DNA of 64,000 bases from positions 213,020-277,019 of the forward strand of contig CAJNDT010000009.1 of the NCBI GenBank assembly GCA_905221615.1. Reading direction: 5' to 3'. The notes below the pieces were generated by a model. That model worked only from the letters and a program-made list of their open reading frames with translations, did not search any database and had not been told where the DNA came from. Both the position numbers and the translations under genes were made by a program. This DNA comes from Symbiodinium sp. CCMP2592 (Eukaryota; Sar; Dinophyceae; Suessiales; Symbiodiniaceae). This document shows, one piece after another, positions 25,001 to 35,958 of this stretch (its first letter is position 1; every line of letters begins with the position of its first letter).

Positions 25001-26990
25001 TGTGCGGATGCCTCTTTGCACTTCCATCTCTTAGGTGAGATGGGCCACTGCGCAGTTCCTGTGCGAATACCGCCCACAGGCCCATCATCTTCGAGACAGC
25101 TTTTAGACCCTCCGCTCCGCTGCTGTCCCGGGGCAACTTGCGATGGCCTTGCCGTGAAGCGCACGCTAAGCTGTTGCAGGGTGCAGCTTGCCCTTTCCTC
25201 GAGGAGGGGGCGACGGTTGCCGGGGTTTTGCGCTGTTCCTCCATCGTGCTCTCGCTGTTTGGGGCAGTATAGGGATGTGGCTGGCGCGAGGCCGAACACT
25301 TACTGCAGCGGGCAGAGGAGCGAAGCGAGCCTTGCCATGTGGTTTCATGCTCTCGGCTTCTAAACGCTCGCTCTTCGCCATTGGCAACGAGGAGATCTTC
25401 CGTAACGCGGGGAGTAGTTTCGGCAGGCCAGAGCAGCGGTATCAAAGGTGGCTGGGTGCAACAGACTTGCATGCAGAGAGATCTGCATTGAGGTCTTCTA
25501 TGAGGCACAAGCGCTTTGATGATGCTCTCGATGCCGCGGAGAGCTCGCCAGAGACCCACAGAGCGACCAGTTGCGGAGCGTCCCACGGAGCAGAGCGGAC
25601 CATGATTCTGGTGCCAGGCTCCAGCGGCTGCTCCGCTGGTTTCACCCCCCGTCCTCCCGCGCCTCCTTGGGGCCAGCGGCACGTCTCGCGGCAGGCCGCG
25701 AAGACCGAAGCTGCAGAGTTCCCCGCTTGTTTTTGAATGTGGAGTCAAGAGTCAAGGCATCCTCATCGCCGGAGACATAGCAGGGTGCTTATATCTGGAG
25801 TGTGTGTACGAGCTCTGTGCGATGCCGGGCCTACGAGGCCCTGCCCCGACTGGAGCGATTGCAGCGGCGAGTAAGACAGCTGCATCTTCGGACGAGGCGT
25901 GCGCGAGCCTCGGATCTGCAGGGATTTGCTCCTGTACGTAGGACTTCTCTTTCTGATTCTGACGGGTGAGGCGATGTTGTCAGCGGCCGACAGGACTGGA
26001 GCCTGCTCCTTTTGCTGTCTCCTCATGGCTTGTGGTTGTGGTAACTACTCCGGAGGATGTATCCCGTGACGGAGAGCATCTTGGAGCAGGGTTCATTGAT
26101 TGCCGAGGTCACCTGAGTTGTTTCGGTAGAGTGTGGGCGCAAGCGTGGGGGCTTGAGCCGGCAGAGGCGAACTTCGTCTCAGCTCTCCACCGACAGCTCC
26201 AGGGCAGGCGCATGTGCCGGGGTCTGCATCTGCAGAGAAGCAGAGCTCTCTGCGAGCCTGCCCAGGCCAGGTCCGAAGCCTTTGGCAGAGCAGCAGACGG
26301 AGGAGCGGAGGAGTTTCAAAATCACGCAGACTCTAACGGTCTCTGACTTGAAAACCTCCGTCCATCCGGCCCATGCAACATACTCAGACATACTCCTGCT
26401 CCTGCTCCTCTCCGCCGCCGTTGTGTTTGGTCACAGGCCTGGGTCGCCCTCCTCTGGGGAGGCCGAGGCAGAGAGGCCCCCCTCGGAACGGGGGGGGAAA
26501 GCAAAAGCTTTGAGGCTCTTAGAGCGCTCTTTAGAGCTTTCGTCAGAAAGCGGTTAGTCCTTGGCCTTAACCGCGGCTACGAAGCCGCAGTCATCCAGTG
26601 GAAGCCTGCAGAACCATCAGCAATCCTTGACGGTGATGAAAATGAGAAGCGGTCAGGCCGAACGCCGCGCCTTGCTCTACTCCGAGGTCACAGACGCAAG
26701 TTTCGGAGAGTGCAGTTTCAGGGCTTGAGCCCCATTCCACCAGGCCATCCGCACACTGGCCTTCTCGACGAGAAAGGCCGAGGTGTTCGGGACGGGCTTT
26801 GCTGCTTTCCTTCGCATGTGCGGCCTTGAGCCGCAGATGTTGCATGATTGGCATGGCTCCATCATTCGCACCTCATTGCAATCTCCTTGCATCCGCCGCG
26901 GGCCGCTTAGACCTCGAGACTGCTGGCCCAAAACGCCTCTTGTAAGGCTTTTAGGTCATGCCAAAGGCCGGGGAGGGGAAGCTATTCACA
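19021..26990. other. Long region with no recognised gene
   Basis: I found no protein family signature here. Some stretches have protein-like composition on the + strand: about 19844-20030 (LSPESRCCEPAKFIACDGLL), 20160-20340, and 24690-24830 (FQISLDELKHISRMRQHL). The last could be a further helix of an EF-hand or regulatory protein. None has a clear exon frame on both sides. It most likely holds introns and unrecognised exons of the flanking genes. Confidence 0.35.
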
Positions 26991-27040
26991 GTCGCAGCCC
27001 GCATTCGTCAAGACAGGACTGGTCTCATGACGGTGCTACA

Positions 27041-27365
27041 GCGCTGGAAGATGTCGACAGCGAGTTGACGTATTCAGGGCGTGTCACCAACGTGGGCCAG
27101 CAGCTGGATGAAATGAGGCTGCTGTTAGGTCTTGATTGTGGCACCTGCCCGAGAAATCTGTGAAAGCATGTTTCCCGGATGGCCAAGGTATGGCGTCTTC
27201 GTAGACTTCGGGGCGGTGAAGGATGCACTTCTCAAAGTCCCGACAAAGCCGCTGGGCGATTTGAGGTACAGACTTTCATTTGCCTGGACGTGACTCATCA
27301 AAGGGTCGGCCGGCGCTTGAAGAAGGGCATGGATGTGGATGGCTTGACGATCTTGCCTGTTGGCT
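27041..27365 (+). CDS. S1 RNA-binding repeat 1 (three exons)
   Basis: This is the first of three S1-type OB-fold repeats. Exon a, to 27099, reads GATALEDVDSELTYSGRVTN and ends ..VGQ. Exon b, 27188-27265, reads YGVFVDFGAVKDALLKV and then PTKPLGDL. Exon c, from 27304, reads VGRRLKKGMDVDGLTI. Joining a to b with a GC donor (CA|GCAGCT, intron 27100-27187) gives VTNVGQYGVFVDFGAVKDA, the classic S1 core with G-x-V and the aromatic/Val surface that contacts single-stranded RNA or DNA. Joining b to c with GAG|GTACAG and an AAAG acceptor gives DLRVGRRLKKGMDVDG, the usual linker into the next strand. The words GATALE and YGVFV return in repeat 2. Where the protein starts is not resolved. Confidence 0.65.
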
Positions 27366-28270
27366 GCATCTGAGGGATATGTCGTATAATCGTATAGCTT
27401 GCAGACCTGCGGTTACAGGGCCACAGAGTTCGCTTTGACCCAGGAGCATCGACGCTGCGGCTGGCAAGGCGACTCGGAGTCGGACACGGCTGACTTGATT
27501 TGAGAAGGTCCTGAAAGAGCAGTGACGCAGTCGTGCCCGCCGACAGGTCGTGATGGAAGCAGATGAGTCCCAGTTCGAGGATCTCCCATCCAGGCCAGCA
27601 GAATCCAGTTTCGGGGGCCTTGCCGCTCTCTCCCTCAGAGGCCCCGGAAGCCTGCGGCCAAAGCGAAGAGCGGCGCAGCGCCGAAAGCAGCCACGAGGAC
27701 GGACGCCGCATGCCTTCGTGGATGAAGGAACTGGGAAGGAACCCAGAGACCCTGAACGGAACGCACACACACACATACACGGACACACGCACGGCTTGAA
27801 GATGCGGCTGTCGTTCGCGCAGAGCCAGAGCCGGCCTGTGCAGACTTTCTCAGGACGCGAAGCCGGCCACGCAGAACTTGGGATCACTCAGGCAGGACGG
27901 ACTGGGGCCAACTCTGGGATGCAGTGCCTACTCTCTCTACACAGAGTCGACACTGTGAACGGCGGTCGCCCTAGGCCCTGTAGGCATTGTAGGCTTGAAG
28001 CAAACTCGTGCGCAGCCACTCGCAGACGACAAGTCCTTGGTAACAGGTCGTGGGTACGAACTTTGTACTGGTCCTAGGCCTGTCTCCCTCCCGGCTTTAG
28101 TGCTTAGCAAGATGCTCTCGACTCTTCAGCCCCGGGCTCTCGCAAACGGTCGTGTCCCTTCACGATGCCGACGAGCAAGGCAAGGCGGCTGTAGATCCAG
28201 GTCGACAAACGTCCAAGCCGAGAACTTATCGACTTGCTGATCCCGGGAACCGCAGCGTTATGGCTCGTCC

Positions 28271-29800
28271 ATGCTTGTGCATTCAGGTGCTTGCACAATT
28301 ACACACGGCCAGATGACTGCAACAGCACCGCAAGCAGTAACACAGAATCGCCATCTCGGCATGCTGAGGCAGCTGAGGCCATGGTTTCCGCGTTGCGTCT
28401 GTTCGAAAAGCGGCACCTGGACGAGACAACTGCCTGCTTCATTGGTGTGCGTCACTTCTGCACGGAGCAGCCACTCAAGACCGCAGCAGGTACCAGGCAA
28501 TAAGCGCAACCGCGCGATGCAAAGGCCCAAAGAAAATTTCTATGCACAGACAGGTCGTACGGAGTCCCAGCTCCACTTCCTTATAGCTCCCGTGGACACT
28601 GCTGACGTGCCACGCGATCCAAAATACGCTCGATGGCGCGGCCGCCTGAAGAAGGCGAAAACTTCTGAATCCCTGTTGGAGATGCTCAATCTCGCTCGCG
28701 AACGTGATGAGGTTGATGGTAGTGTGATTGGTGCATCTATGCAGAAATGTGGTCATGGCCGATGGTGGTCTGCCTTGCTTCAGGTCGAAAAGCTGCAGCT
28801 GGAGAACTTTGTGCACCTTTCGATTGTTGAGCGTTCCATTTTCTTAAATGCGATTGCTTCGTGCCTCAAAGACACTGGCCTTTCTGAAAAAGCGCTTGTC
28901 GCTCGACAGGACGAAGCCTTGCAGAAGGGTAGGCGAACTTGGCAGAGCATGCCGGATGCTTCGAACGAGATAGAGTTCAACTGTGCCCTCGGGAGTGCCT
29001 GGAATCTATGTGCCTCTGCAGGGTCCGAGGCAGCTTGTGACTGGGCGACAATCTTGCACGAGTGGTCGTGCTCCCAACCGCATGCAAAAAACATTGTCAC
29101 CTATGCATCCTTCCTGACGTTGCTCGAGAGCCGTGGATACCAGGAGCGCGTGGACGAATTATTGGACAAGATGGTTCAGCAGGAAAAGCTGTCTTTGAAC
29201 GAGGTTCTTCTTGGCAGTCTTGTGAATGCAGCTGGCGGTGCTTTCGACTGGCAGCGTGCCGAGCGACTCTGGCAGATATTTGTGACCGAACATGGTGTGA
29301 GGCCCAACGTGATCTGCTACACGGCGCTTGCAAAAATCCACACCTTGTCCGGAAGACCCCGTGCTGCCCTTGAAAGCCTGAATGGTATGCTTAAGGCGGG
29401 AGTCGGGGCCAGCGATGCCCAAGCGGCCTTGTGCTACCTCCAGGTCTTTCTGATCTGTTGCCATTCTGAGCCAACAGAGTCAAGCCTCGCTCGACTCATG
29501 GAGAGCCTAACTTGGGGCGAGTCTACCATGGCTGCAGGCACAAGGCAGATACAAAAGGATTGGGAGCACCTGGCGGCCTTGGCTGAGCGGCTTTGCCGAG
29601 ACAAAAGCTCGCTGCAGTTCCACCAACTTCTTGTCCAAGAAAATGCCCGGAAGAGCAAGATGAAGGATTGGCAGAACTATCCAGCGGGCTCAAAGTACTT
29701 GCGCGACGTCCCCGAGCAAAAACATCTCATACGGGATCCGTTTTTCTTGCCGTTCGTCTGGTTGGCTCTCAGGACTTTAACTTATTGGGTTGCTACATGA
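28271..29800 (+). CDS. PPR-like helical repeat protein (large intron-free frame)
   Basis: A 509-codon open frame, exceptional for this part of the window. Residues about 270-400 carry helix-turn-helix repeats of PPR type: NIVTYASFLTLLESRGYQER, DELLDKMVQQEKLSLNEVLL, AERLWQIFVTEHGVRPNVIC and YTALAKIHTLSGRPRAALES. Each contains the V-x-T/C-Y-x-x-L signature near the start of helix A. PPR proteins bind organellar RNA through such helix pairs, and dinoflagellates have many, often intronless. The first 80 residues are low quality; true translation may begin at an internal Met near 28517 or after the GCAG at about 28492, in which case this is an internal exon. The last 20 residues (FFLPFVWLALRTLTYWVAT) may be read-through into an intron. 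S1 repeats on both sides, same strand, allow a PPR-S1 fusion (inference). Confidence 0.6.
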   Translation: MLVHSGACTITHGQMTATAPQAVTQNRHLGMLRQLRPWFPRCVCSKSGTWTRQLPASLVCVTSARSSHSRPQQVPGNKRNRAMQRPKENFYAQTGRTESQLHFLIAPVDTADVPRDPKYARWRGRLKKAKTSESLLEMLNLARERDEVDGSVIGASMQKCGHGRWWSALLQVEKLQLENFVHLSIVERSIFLNAIASCLKDTGLSEKALVARQDEALQKGRRTWQSMPDASNEIEFNCALGSAWNLCASAGSEAACDWATILHEWSCSQPHAKNIVTYASFLTLLESRGYQERVDELLDKMVQQEKLSLNEVLLGSLVNAAGGAFDWQRAERLWQIFVTEHGVRPNVICYTALAKIHTLSGRPRAALESLNGMLKAGVGASDAQAALCYLQVFLICCHSEPTESSLARLMESLTWGESTMAAGTRQIQKDWEHLAALAERLCRDKSSLQFHQLLVQENARKSKMKDWQNYPAGSKYLRDVPEQKHLIRDPFFLPFVWLALRTLTYWVAT

Positions 29801-29962
29801 ACCATAATAAGAAGGTTAAAAGAACTTTTAGGACGGGTTCAGAAGTCAGCCAAGTTTTGATGTGCCCAATGCAATCCAGAGTTTGGGTGAACTTCCGAGC
29901 CTTTCCCAGCCTGCTCCCATCGCTAGCCGCCGTTGTTCGGTCGAGCGTCCGTGTCGCTCCAG

Positions 29963-30349
29963 GTGCCACGGCACTGGAAGAGATCTCGGTTGGCGATGTC
30001 TTCGAAGGCCAGCTGGATGTCCTGTGCCAGAGGGTAGATTAATGCCCTTCAACGCGCAGGCCAAGTTACCAATGTGAGCGTGTACGGTGTCTTTGTTGAT
30101 GTGGGCGCAGCACCTCGGCAATCGTACGAAGCCGAAGATGTGTACATTTTCCAATATCTTGCTCTGGGCAGTAAGCGAACCTCGCGGTGAACAATGGAGG
30201 GTGATCCCGTAGCCTAAATCGGATCCGGCCAATCCCAAATTGAGCGAACGCCGAGGTGAGAGATGCCCGCCTGAACATCCCCGCTGCCATTGGGCGAAGG
30301 TTTAGCATCGGCGACGCCGTCCCTGACACACGGCCTCGCAATTTGAGAG

Positions 30350-30390
<41 letters not shown>

Positions 30391-30730
30391 TTGCGTGAGC
30401 ACAAAACAATAGTAACTCGAGTATGTGTCAGCAGCCAAACCAGGGGGACTCACAGACCTCACATGATAAACATACTTGGTTCCTGCAATGTGAGCACAAC
30501 CCTGGCAGCTCTCACATCTCAAAGCCCCAACACACAAGGGGAGGGCCAAGGGGCCGGGTGATCTTGCACATTCCCCTTAAGCCTTAACGAAGAAGAAGAG
30601 AAGAAGAGAGTTGGAGAGAGAAAGGGAGCGGGCAAAAATGTCATCCGCCTTGACCTAACATCAGGAATGCGTGATCGAGACCGTGGACCTCGAACAGCAG
30701 CGCATGTCTGCCAGTCTTCCGGATGCCGAG
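29963..30730 (+). CDS. S1 RNA-binding repeat 2 (three exons)
   Basis: Exon a, 29963-30007, follows CTCCAG and reads GATALEEISVGDVFEG. Exon b, 30060-30109, reads QVTNVSVYGVFVDVGA. The join uses an AAG|GCC donor and CAG|GCC acceptor, so the intron (30008-30059) is only about 52 nt and starts with GC. The spliced reading GDVFEGQVTNVSVYGVFVDV is a canonical S1 beginning, G-x-V-x-x-V followed by Y-G-V-F-V. The part after VDVGA, normally K-x-x-L-L-H, was not located; another GC donor (GCA|GCACCT) follows. Exon c, 30665-30730, bounded by CAG and GAG|GTGTCT, reads VIETVDLEQQRMSASLPDAE, which matches the last S1 strand (V-x-x-V-D-x-x-x-x-R-x-S-x-S-L). Expected role: single-stranded nucleic acid binding in transcription, translation or RNA decay. 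Confidence 0.62.
30347..30389. repeat. (GA)n microsatellite
   Basis: A GA dinucleotide run within a presumed intron of the S1 gene. A CT run of similar length lies at 31109-31138. Confidence 0.9.
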
Positions 30731-31139
30731 GTGTCTGCGGAAGTTCGGATGTTGTTTCATGGCTTTGTCTACGATTAGGCTCGCCAAGGTTACCTGCTAT
30801 GGGTCCTTATAGGTAAGTGAACTCATCAAGTGCAGCGTGGGGTTGCCAGACAAATACCGACACACAAGTTTCTGTGCTGCTTAGCATTTGCACCTGATCC
30901 AGGCTGTGGTTAGAGACCTTCCGCCAAAGGCGCAGAGTGAGAGAGAGGGATCTGCGCTGCTTGCCGGCCGGTGAGTGCATAGCGATGCGGCTCCGCTGTC
31001 TTCCAGGAGCGAGCACCGCGTCCTGCCACCAAGGCCCAGGCCAGGCGTACTCACTTACAGTTAGTCTTTGCATGCGCTGCTCAAGTCTCAGAGTCACTTC
31101 TCTTCTTTTTCTGTTTTCTCTCTCTCTCTCTCTCTCTTT

Positions 31140-32870
31140 GCTTTTTCGCCAGGCGAAGCCCAAGCCCAAGGCCGCCGCAGCTCAGCGGGCGCAGTCGCCA
31201 CGGCCGCAGGCGAAGACTCAGCCCAAGGCAGGGGGGCGTGGCAGGGAGATGACGTTCGTAGCAAGAGCTGTTCAACCAGCCGAGCCTGCATCATAGTGTT
31301 TAGAAGTCGCTTTCTTTTTGACAAGCATGGTGTCTTCTCAGAACCACCGACACCGTGGCTGCAAGGCGAAAGCGAAAGGGGCTGGCAAGGCCCGGCAGTC
31401 TGCAGTCTGCAGCAGCGTCGTCCCATCTTCAAACCAAGCCTCATGGAATTGCGACCGTGCGGAGGGCCGTGTTGTGGGACTCTTTGGGTTGGCTGGACTC
31501 GGCCGTTTCTCCTTGCTGACCGTGTTCCCGCCAGTGGGATCGACTCGCAAGGCACCTATGCACTCCCAGCAGGCTGCCTGTGTCCTAGCTGGTAAATGAA
31601 GGTCGTCCGCATCAGCTTCTGTTGATCGTGCAATACAGCCGCTTGAATCATGGAACGGGCCTGTTGTGGACTATATCGTGCATTTTCCAGAGAGGTTCTG
31701 CCGCGAGAATGCACCGCTATGCGAGGGGAAGGACGTTTCAAGGTCAGCTTGAACGGCAGCCCGTGGATGCCGATCGATGCAAGAAGTCCAAACTCGTGCG
31801 TGTGCCGGGGATGTTGGCCACGCGTGTGGCAGCCGTACTGTGTGTGGCATGTTTTCTGCGAGCACCGGCCTGAGACAAGAAGACTCCGAAGCTGACCGGC
31901 GGCTTTGCACCTGGTTCCAGGCAGCAGATGAGAGAGACCTGGAAATGGAGCGCCTGCGAAAGGACGCTGGGAAAGGGCATAGGCCATAGGGCCATAGGCT
32001 TAGGCATCAGGGTCGTCATGAGGCGGTTCGGTCGATACTAATTGTGCTTGCCTCACCCTCCCACCGGTTACCAGCCCCGTTCAATTTGAACCCTGAACCG
32101 TGAAACGGACACATCCGGACAGGAGCTCGAGGCGATGAAGGCAGGGACTTCGCCCAAAGGGGTGTGCATCGGTGAAGGGGACTGCCAGAAAATTGGCCAT
32201 ATAATATGGCCATATCATATCATGCCATACTGTATCTGTCCTTCCAGTGCGATCAGGCTGCCATGCGCGGCATGCCGATGAAGGAGCTCTCGACCTGCGT
32301 CGATTCGCTCGCTGAACTTCTTTCATCTTAGTTCCGCATCAAACTGGAAGGAGCAGGGAAGGGCGCCAAAAGCTGCCGCGCAGCCGGCGCGGGCATCGCC
32401 GAAGGCCGGCATGATTGCGCAGCAGACCGATCCAGATCGATGTTGATTCAGACGTCAGCTTTGCTTCATCCTTTCCTGGTTGGCAAAGTCTCAGGCCGCC
32501 GCCAGATCGCAATCACCAAAGCCCAAAGCAGCGCCCAAGGGTACGGCCAAAGCGGCGCCCAAGGCTACGCCAAAGGTGGCAACGGCGAAGGCGACGCCGA
32601 AGGCCTTGCGAGAACGGGGTCTGTGACTGTTAAAGAAGCGCAGCACTTAGAATCCGCACTGCATTCCGAGCAACCCTCAATTGAGGCTGTCGCAGCACAG
32701 AGAGTTTTTAATGAAAATGGCTAGAATGGCTAGAAACAGTCACCATTAGATGTATGAAAAGCACGGGTGACAGATGCGACAAGGCGAAGTCTGCTACGGC
32801 GAAGGCGCGCTCCGCATCGCCAGCGCCTGCAGGGCGGCGTGCGGAAGAAGGCCTCGCAAAAAGACCAAGC
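31140..32870 (+). CDS. Lys/Pro/Ala-rich linker exons, probably of the S1 gene
   Basis: Three patches read as basic low-complexity linkers on the + strand. About 31150-31255 reads AKPKPKAAAAQRAQSPRPQA. From 32495, after CTCAG, comes SPKPKAAPKGTAKAAPKATP followed by more K-A-T-P units, ending near 32620. From about 32775 comes DKAKSATAKARSASPAPAGR. The shared AAGCCCAA/GCGAAGGC codon style and their position between S1 repeats 2 and 3 suggest disordered, nucleic-acid-friendly linkers in the same protein (inference). Low complexity makes the frame call uncertain. The surrounding sequence, including 31290-32490, shows no other signature. Confidence 0.33.
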
Positions 32871-32973
32871 GAGAGCTTTCATCATGTGGCTCCATTTCGT
32901 CGTGCAGCCATCAAGTCACTGTTACTAAGTCTCTAGTCCCTGCTCAAGCTCTCATTGCTCCGTCCGCATGCAG

Positions 32974-33400
32974 GGATTCCCATCGAGAAGCTCCGGGTTG
33001 GTGCCAGCGTGGATGGCATAGTCACCAACAAGAACCAGCCGCCGGGCCTGAGAGCACTAACTGAGCACTAGTACTGTAGGATCAGTAGGATCGCCGAAAC
33101 GACGAAGAGTGGTGCCCCTCACAGCCTGTTTCTGGGTTTAGGTACGGCGTCTTCGTGAACATTGGCTGCTCCAAAGACGCTCGCCTCAGCGTCTCCAAGG
33201 ACTTGGCCAAGGCAGGGCTCCCCCAGCTCCCCGCTTCGCTGCTCCTCGCTTCGCACGTCGCGTCGCTCGTCGCTGAGAGGATATGCGGAAGGGCGACGAG
33301 ATCTATGGCATGCTCATCGAGTCTGTTGCCGGCAGACTGCACTACGGCTAAGCGCCCTTGGCGAGAAGAGACTCACGCTGTTGCTGAGGATGTGGAAAAG
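32974..33400 (+). CDS. S1 RNA-binding repeat 3 (at least three exons)
   Basis: Exon a, 32974-33037, follows CATGCAG and reads IPIEKLRVGASVDGIVTNKN. Exon b, 33142-33211, reads YGVFVNIGCSKDARLSVSKD and then LAKA. A GC donor (CA|GCCGCC) joined to TTTAG|G gives VDGIVTNKNQYGVFVNIG, as in repeat 1, with an intron of about 104 nt. A second GC donor (AAG|GCAGGG) leads to exon c from 33280, DMRKGDEIYGMLIESVAGRL, in phase. EKRLTLLL near 33360 resembles the final S1 strand. All three S1 repeats thus have an intron at the same place, one base before the YGVFV codons, which supports origin by internal duplication. After about 33480, acidic/Pro text (ELYVEEEAPPPRR) may be the tail. Confidence 0.65.
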
Positions 33401-33479
33401 AACCAGATCTCTTGCTTCTTGGAGGACACTGCCGGAAGGCCAGAATTCCTAGGTCTCAGAGCTGGCTGACGGCTTGAGG

Positions 33480-34540
33480 ACCCGGAGCTCTACGTGGAGG
33501 AGGAGGCACCACCTCCTCGAAGGCCGCCCCGGCGATGAGCCACAGGCATCCGTTGTTTGTGCACCAACCGCAGCCGCAAAGCTGCAGCGGTCAGCTGTGC
33601 GGCAGAGTGTTGGGTGCACCTCGCCTAGCTGGCGGCGATTCAAAAGAGCAAAAACATCAAGGCAAGAAGAGCCCAGCAAGCGATCTACCAGTTCAACAGT
33701 TCAACATGGCCGGAACGACACTCGCTTCGGATCCCATGGTTCGTGCAAAGAGCTCATCCGGGCTGAGCTTTGGAGTGAAATGGATCGCTGGCTGACCGAT
33801 AAGTTGGTGTTGTAAGCTTAGGGCAAAAGGAAGCAGCTGGGCGAGATTAAGGCTGTCTTTCAATGCTTCGCGTTAACAGAAGGCAGCTAGTCAGCTAGTC
33901 CGAGCAAGACAGGATGCGTTTCAGAAAAATGCACATCACCTGATTGTCCGGGATCTGCCCCGCCTTGCACCAGCCATATCAAGCCATGTACGCAGTGCGG
34001 AGGTCTTGGACGATTGGGTTGACAAGTAGTGGGGGCTCGCAATGGCGTCCACGAGTCCCAAGAAAGTGAACTCTTGTCGCTAGTTACCGATGTTGGAAGT
34101 CAAATCGAACCACTCTACGCACTGAAGTCGTATTCTAAACTTTCTGAACTACACATATTATGGGAAAGGATGTGTGGAGGGCATTGCAGCTGGAGATCCT
34201 CGTACAACGCATGAGATGTATTGTGTACTACCGATTACATTTTCAACACTGGTCGGAAGACACGTGGGACCCGCGCCTGGCTTCAACAGGCATGCAGATC
34301 GTATCGACTGAGCACGCGATCCCACGAGTCCTCCTAACACTTTCGTGTAGAATGCTGTCATCCCCGTTTGAAAAAGGCGGCGCCTGCCCACATCTGCGCA
34401 ATGTGTCTGCATGTCTTGCTTCAAGTCAGTATGATGGATAGGCTCCTCGCCGGCGACCTTTCATTGTATTGGCCGTCGGCGAGCTTTCCGGCGAAGTGGT
34501 GAAGGATCCTGTGCCGCATCCGCTTGGGCGGTGTCAGTTC
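33480..34540. other. Region with weak or no coding signal
   Basis: Apart from an acidic and Pro-rich patch at 33485-33530 that may end the S1 gene, I see no supported exon. Open frames here lack family motifs. Confidence 0.35.
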
Positions 34541-35317
34541 CAGGGATATGTTTCCGTGGTTGCTTGCAGCCTCGAGATTCCCCAAGAGGAGTTGACGATG
34601 CACGGCTTGGAGGTGCGCGACGTGGCTGAGATGAACCAGCCCAGCTCTTGGCACCAACCTTTCTCCTAGCGAGAGCGTGTGCCAGTGATCCTGCTGAGTT
34701 GCGAGCTGAGGAGCCTACCGGCACTTGAGAAGCTGCTGCCCCCAGCCAGGCAGATTCTGCTGCAGCACCCTGTCGGATCAAATTCTGCAGAGCTTTCGGA
34801 GGCAGGGTGCCGGAGCCTGGTTCCAAGAGAGAGGCCCAGGGGTTTCTTGGTTTCGGCAGTCTTATCTCTCTCTGGGGGACATGCTTTGCGCCCTGAGGGC
34901 TGTCGCCAAGCTTTCCCCAGCTCGCTGCCTGGGCCCTGCCCTTTGACCGGGCCCGGGGCCCGGTGCCCGGCTTTGTCCTTGTTCTTCTGCCAATTTCTTG
35001 GTTTGGAAGGTTGTGATTCTCGACGTGCGAAGCCCAGTGGAAGCCCAGTGTGCTCTGCAGAAAGGCCTACAAAGGGAAGATGTGTGAGCAGTCCGGGTGC
35101 CTGGAGGCAGACACACTGGTCCTGGAGAGCTGCGATGACACTTACCTGCACACCTGCTCCGTGTGCTCCGCCGGGCCAAGGGTTTCTATCTCCACCTCGC
35201 CGCCTCGCATTGAGGAGCTTTTCGATTTGGGCGCCGTCTCGGTGGCCTCCGGCTATGAGATGCACCAGGACTCATACCGTCATACGCAAAAGAAGGTTCC
35301 TGTGAGATGCTACGCAG
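34541..35317 (+). CDS. Unrecognised exons, one Cys-rich
   Basis: From about 34541, after a CAG, the + strand reads FQGYVSVVACSLEIPQEELT and then MHGLEVRDVAEMNQ, which has the texture of folded protein. A second exon, 35061-35317, is bounded by CTCTGCAG and ACGCAG|GTAGTA. It contains seven cysteines, with KMCEQSGCLEADTLVLESCD and HTCSVCSAG as the densest parts, followed by IEELFDLGAVSVASGYEMHQ. The Cys spacing (C-x4-C, C-x2-C) could bind metal, but I do not recognise a named zinc finger. Whether the two exons belong together, or to the upstream S1 gene, is not known. The retroelement begins about 550 nt downstream. Confidence 0.35.
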
Positions 35318-35558
35318 GTAGTATCTCAGACTCCCCTTTTTCCCCGAGGAGCAACTTGATCTTTCTCGGCATGATGGAAGACGGGAGCCCAAGTTCAACT
35401 GTTCAAGGAAGGAGCATCTTAATTTTAACGCTACGCCGCCCGCCTCGGCTGTGTAGCGGCAGGGCGAGGGGGCAGTCGATGTTTTTTAATGCTAGGGCGG
35501 CCTGTCAAACCCCAACCTTTACACGGTTGTTGATACGAGGAGAACGGGTACAAGCGGG

Positions 35559-35608
35559 TGGGGGGGGAGGGAGGGGGGAGGGGGGGGGAGGGGGGGGGAG
35601 GGGGGGGG
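35559..35608 (+). repeat. G-rich tract with G-quadruplex potential
   Basis: At least five runs of six or more G separated by single A or T residues. It lies about 260 nt upstream of the putative primer-binding site of the retroelement. Confidence 0.8.
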
Positions 35609-35862
35609 TGAAACCATAAACCTCTAAAGGGGTAGCTCTAACAGGTACCTACAGCAATGGCTGCATGCTCATACATATACATTCCGCTGCCCATTGGCTC
35701 ACAGTGGTTTTACCATATTGAGACAAGACAAGCTCTCCTTGCGTAGCAAGACAAAACAACTACTGTCCGTGTGCAGGGCGCTGCCCTTTGATCCTTAGGG
35801 AATAACTGGTCATACACCTCCTAACAAGGAGTATTCCTTGTGGGTGTATAGGCACAGTTTTC

Positions 35863-35876
35863 TGGTAGCGGAGCCC
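35863..35876 (+). promoter_or_regulatory. Putative primer-binding site
   Basis: TGGTAGCGGAGCCC resembles the site complementary to the 3' end of initiator-Met tRNA used by many copia elements (TGGTATCAGAGC type), with two mismatches over the first 12 bases. It lies 83 nt before the gag ATG. The sequence just upstream does not end in the usual CA, so the 5' LTR edge is not confirmed. Confidence 0.35.
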
Positions 35877-35958
35877 GGAAAGGGCCGCCCGCCTCACAAA
35901 GTCCGCTACAGCGGTCGGCCTCGCCGAACGCTTGACCAAGCGGATAAGAGGCAGCACA

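Noticed and set aside
32193..32220. 17-bp palindrome GGCCATATAATATGGCC
   Set aside because: Short enough to occur by chance; no associated structure or gene.
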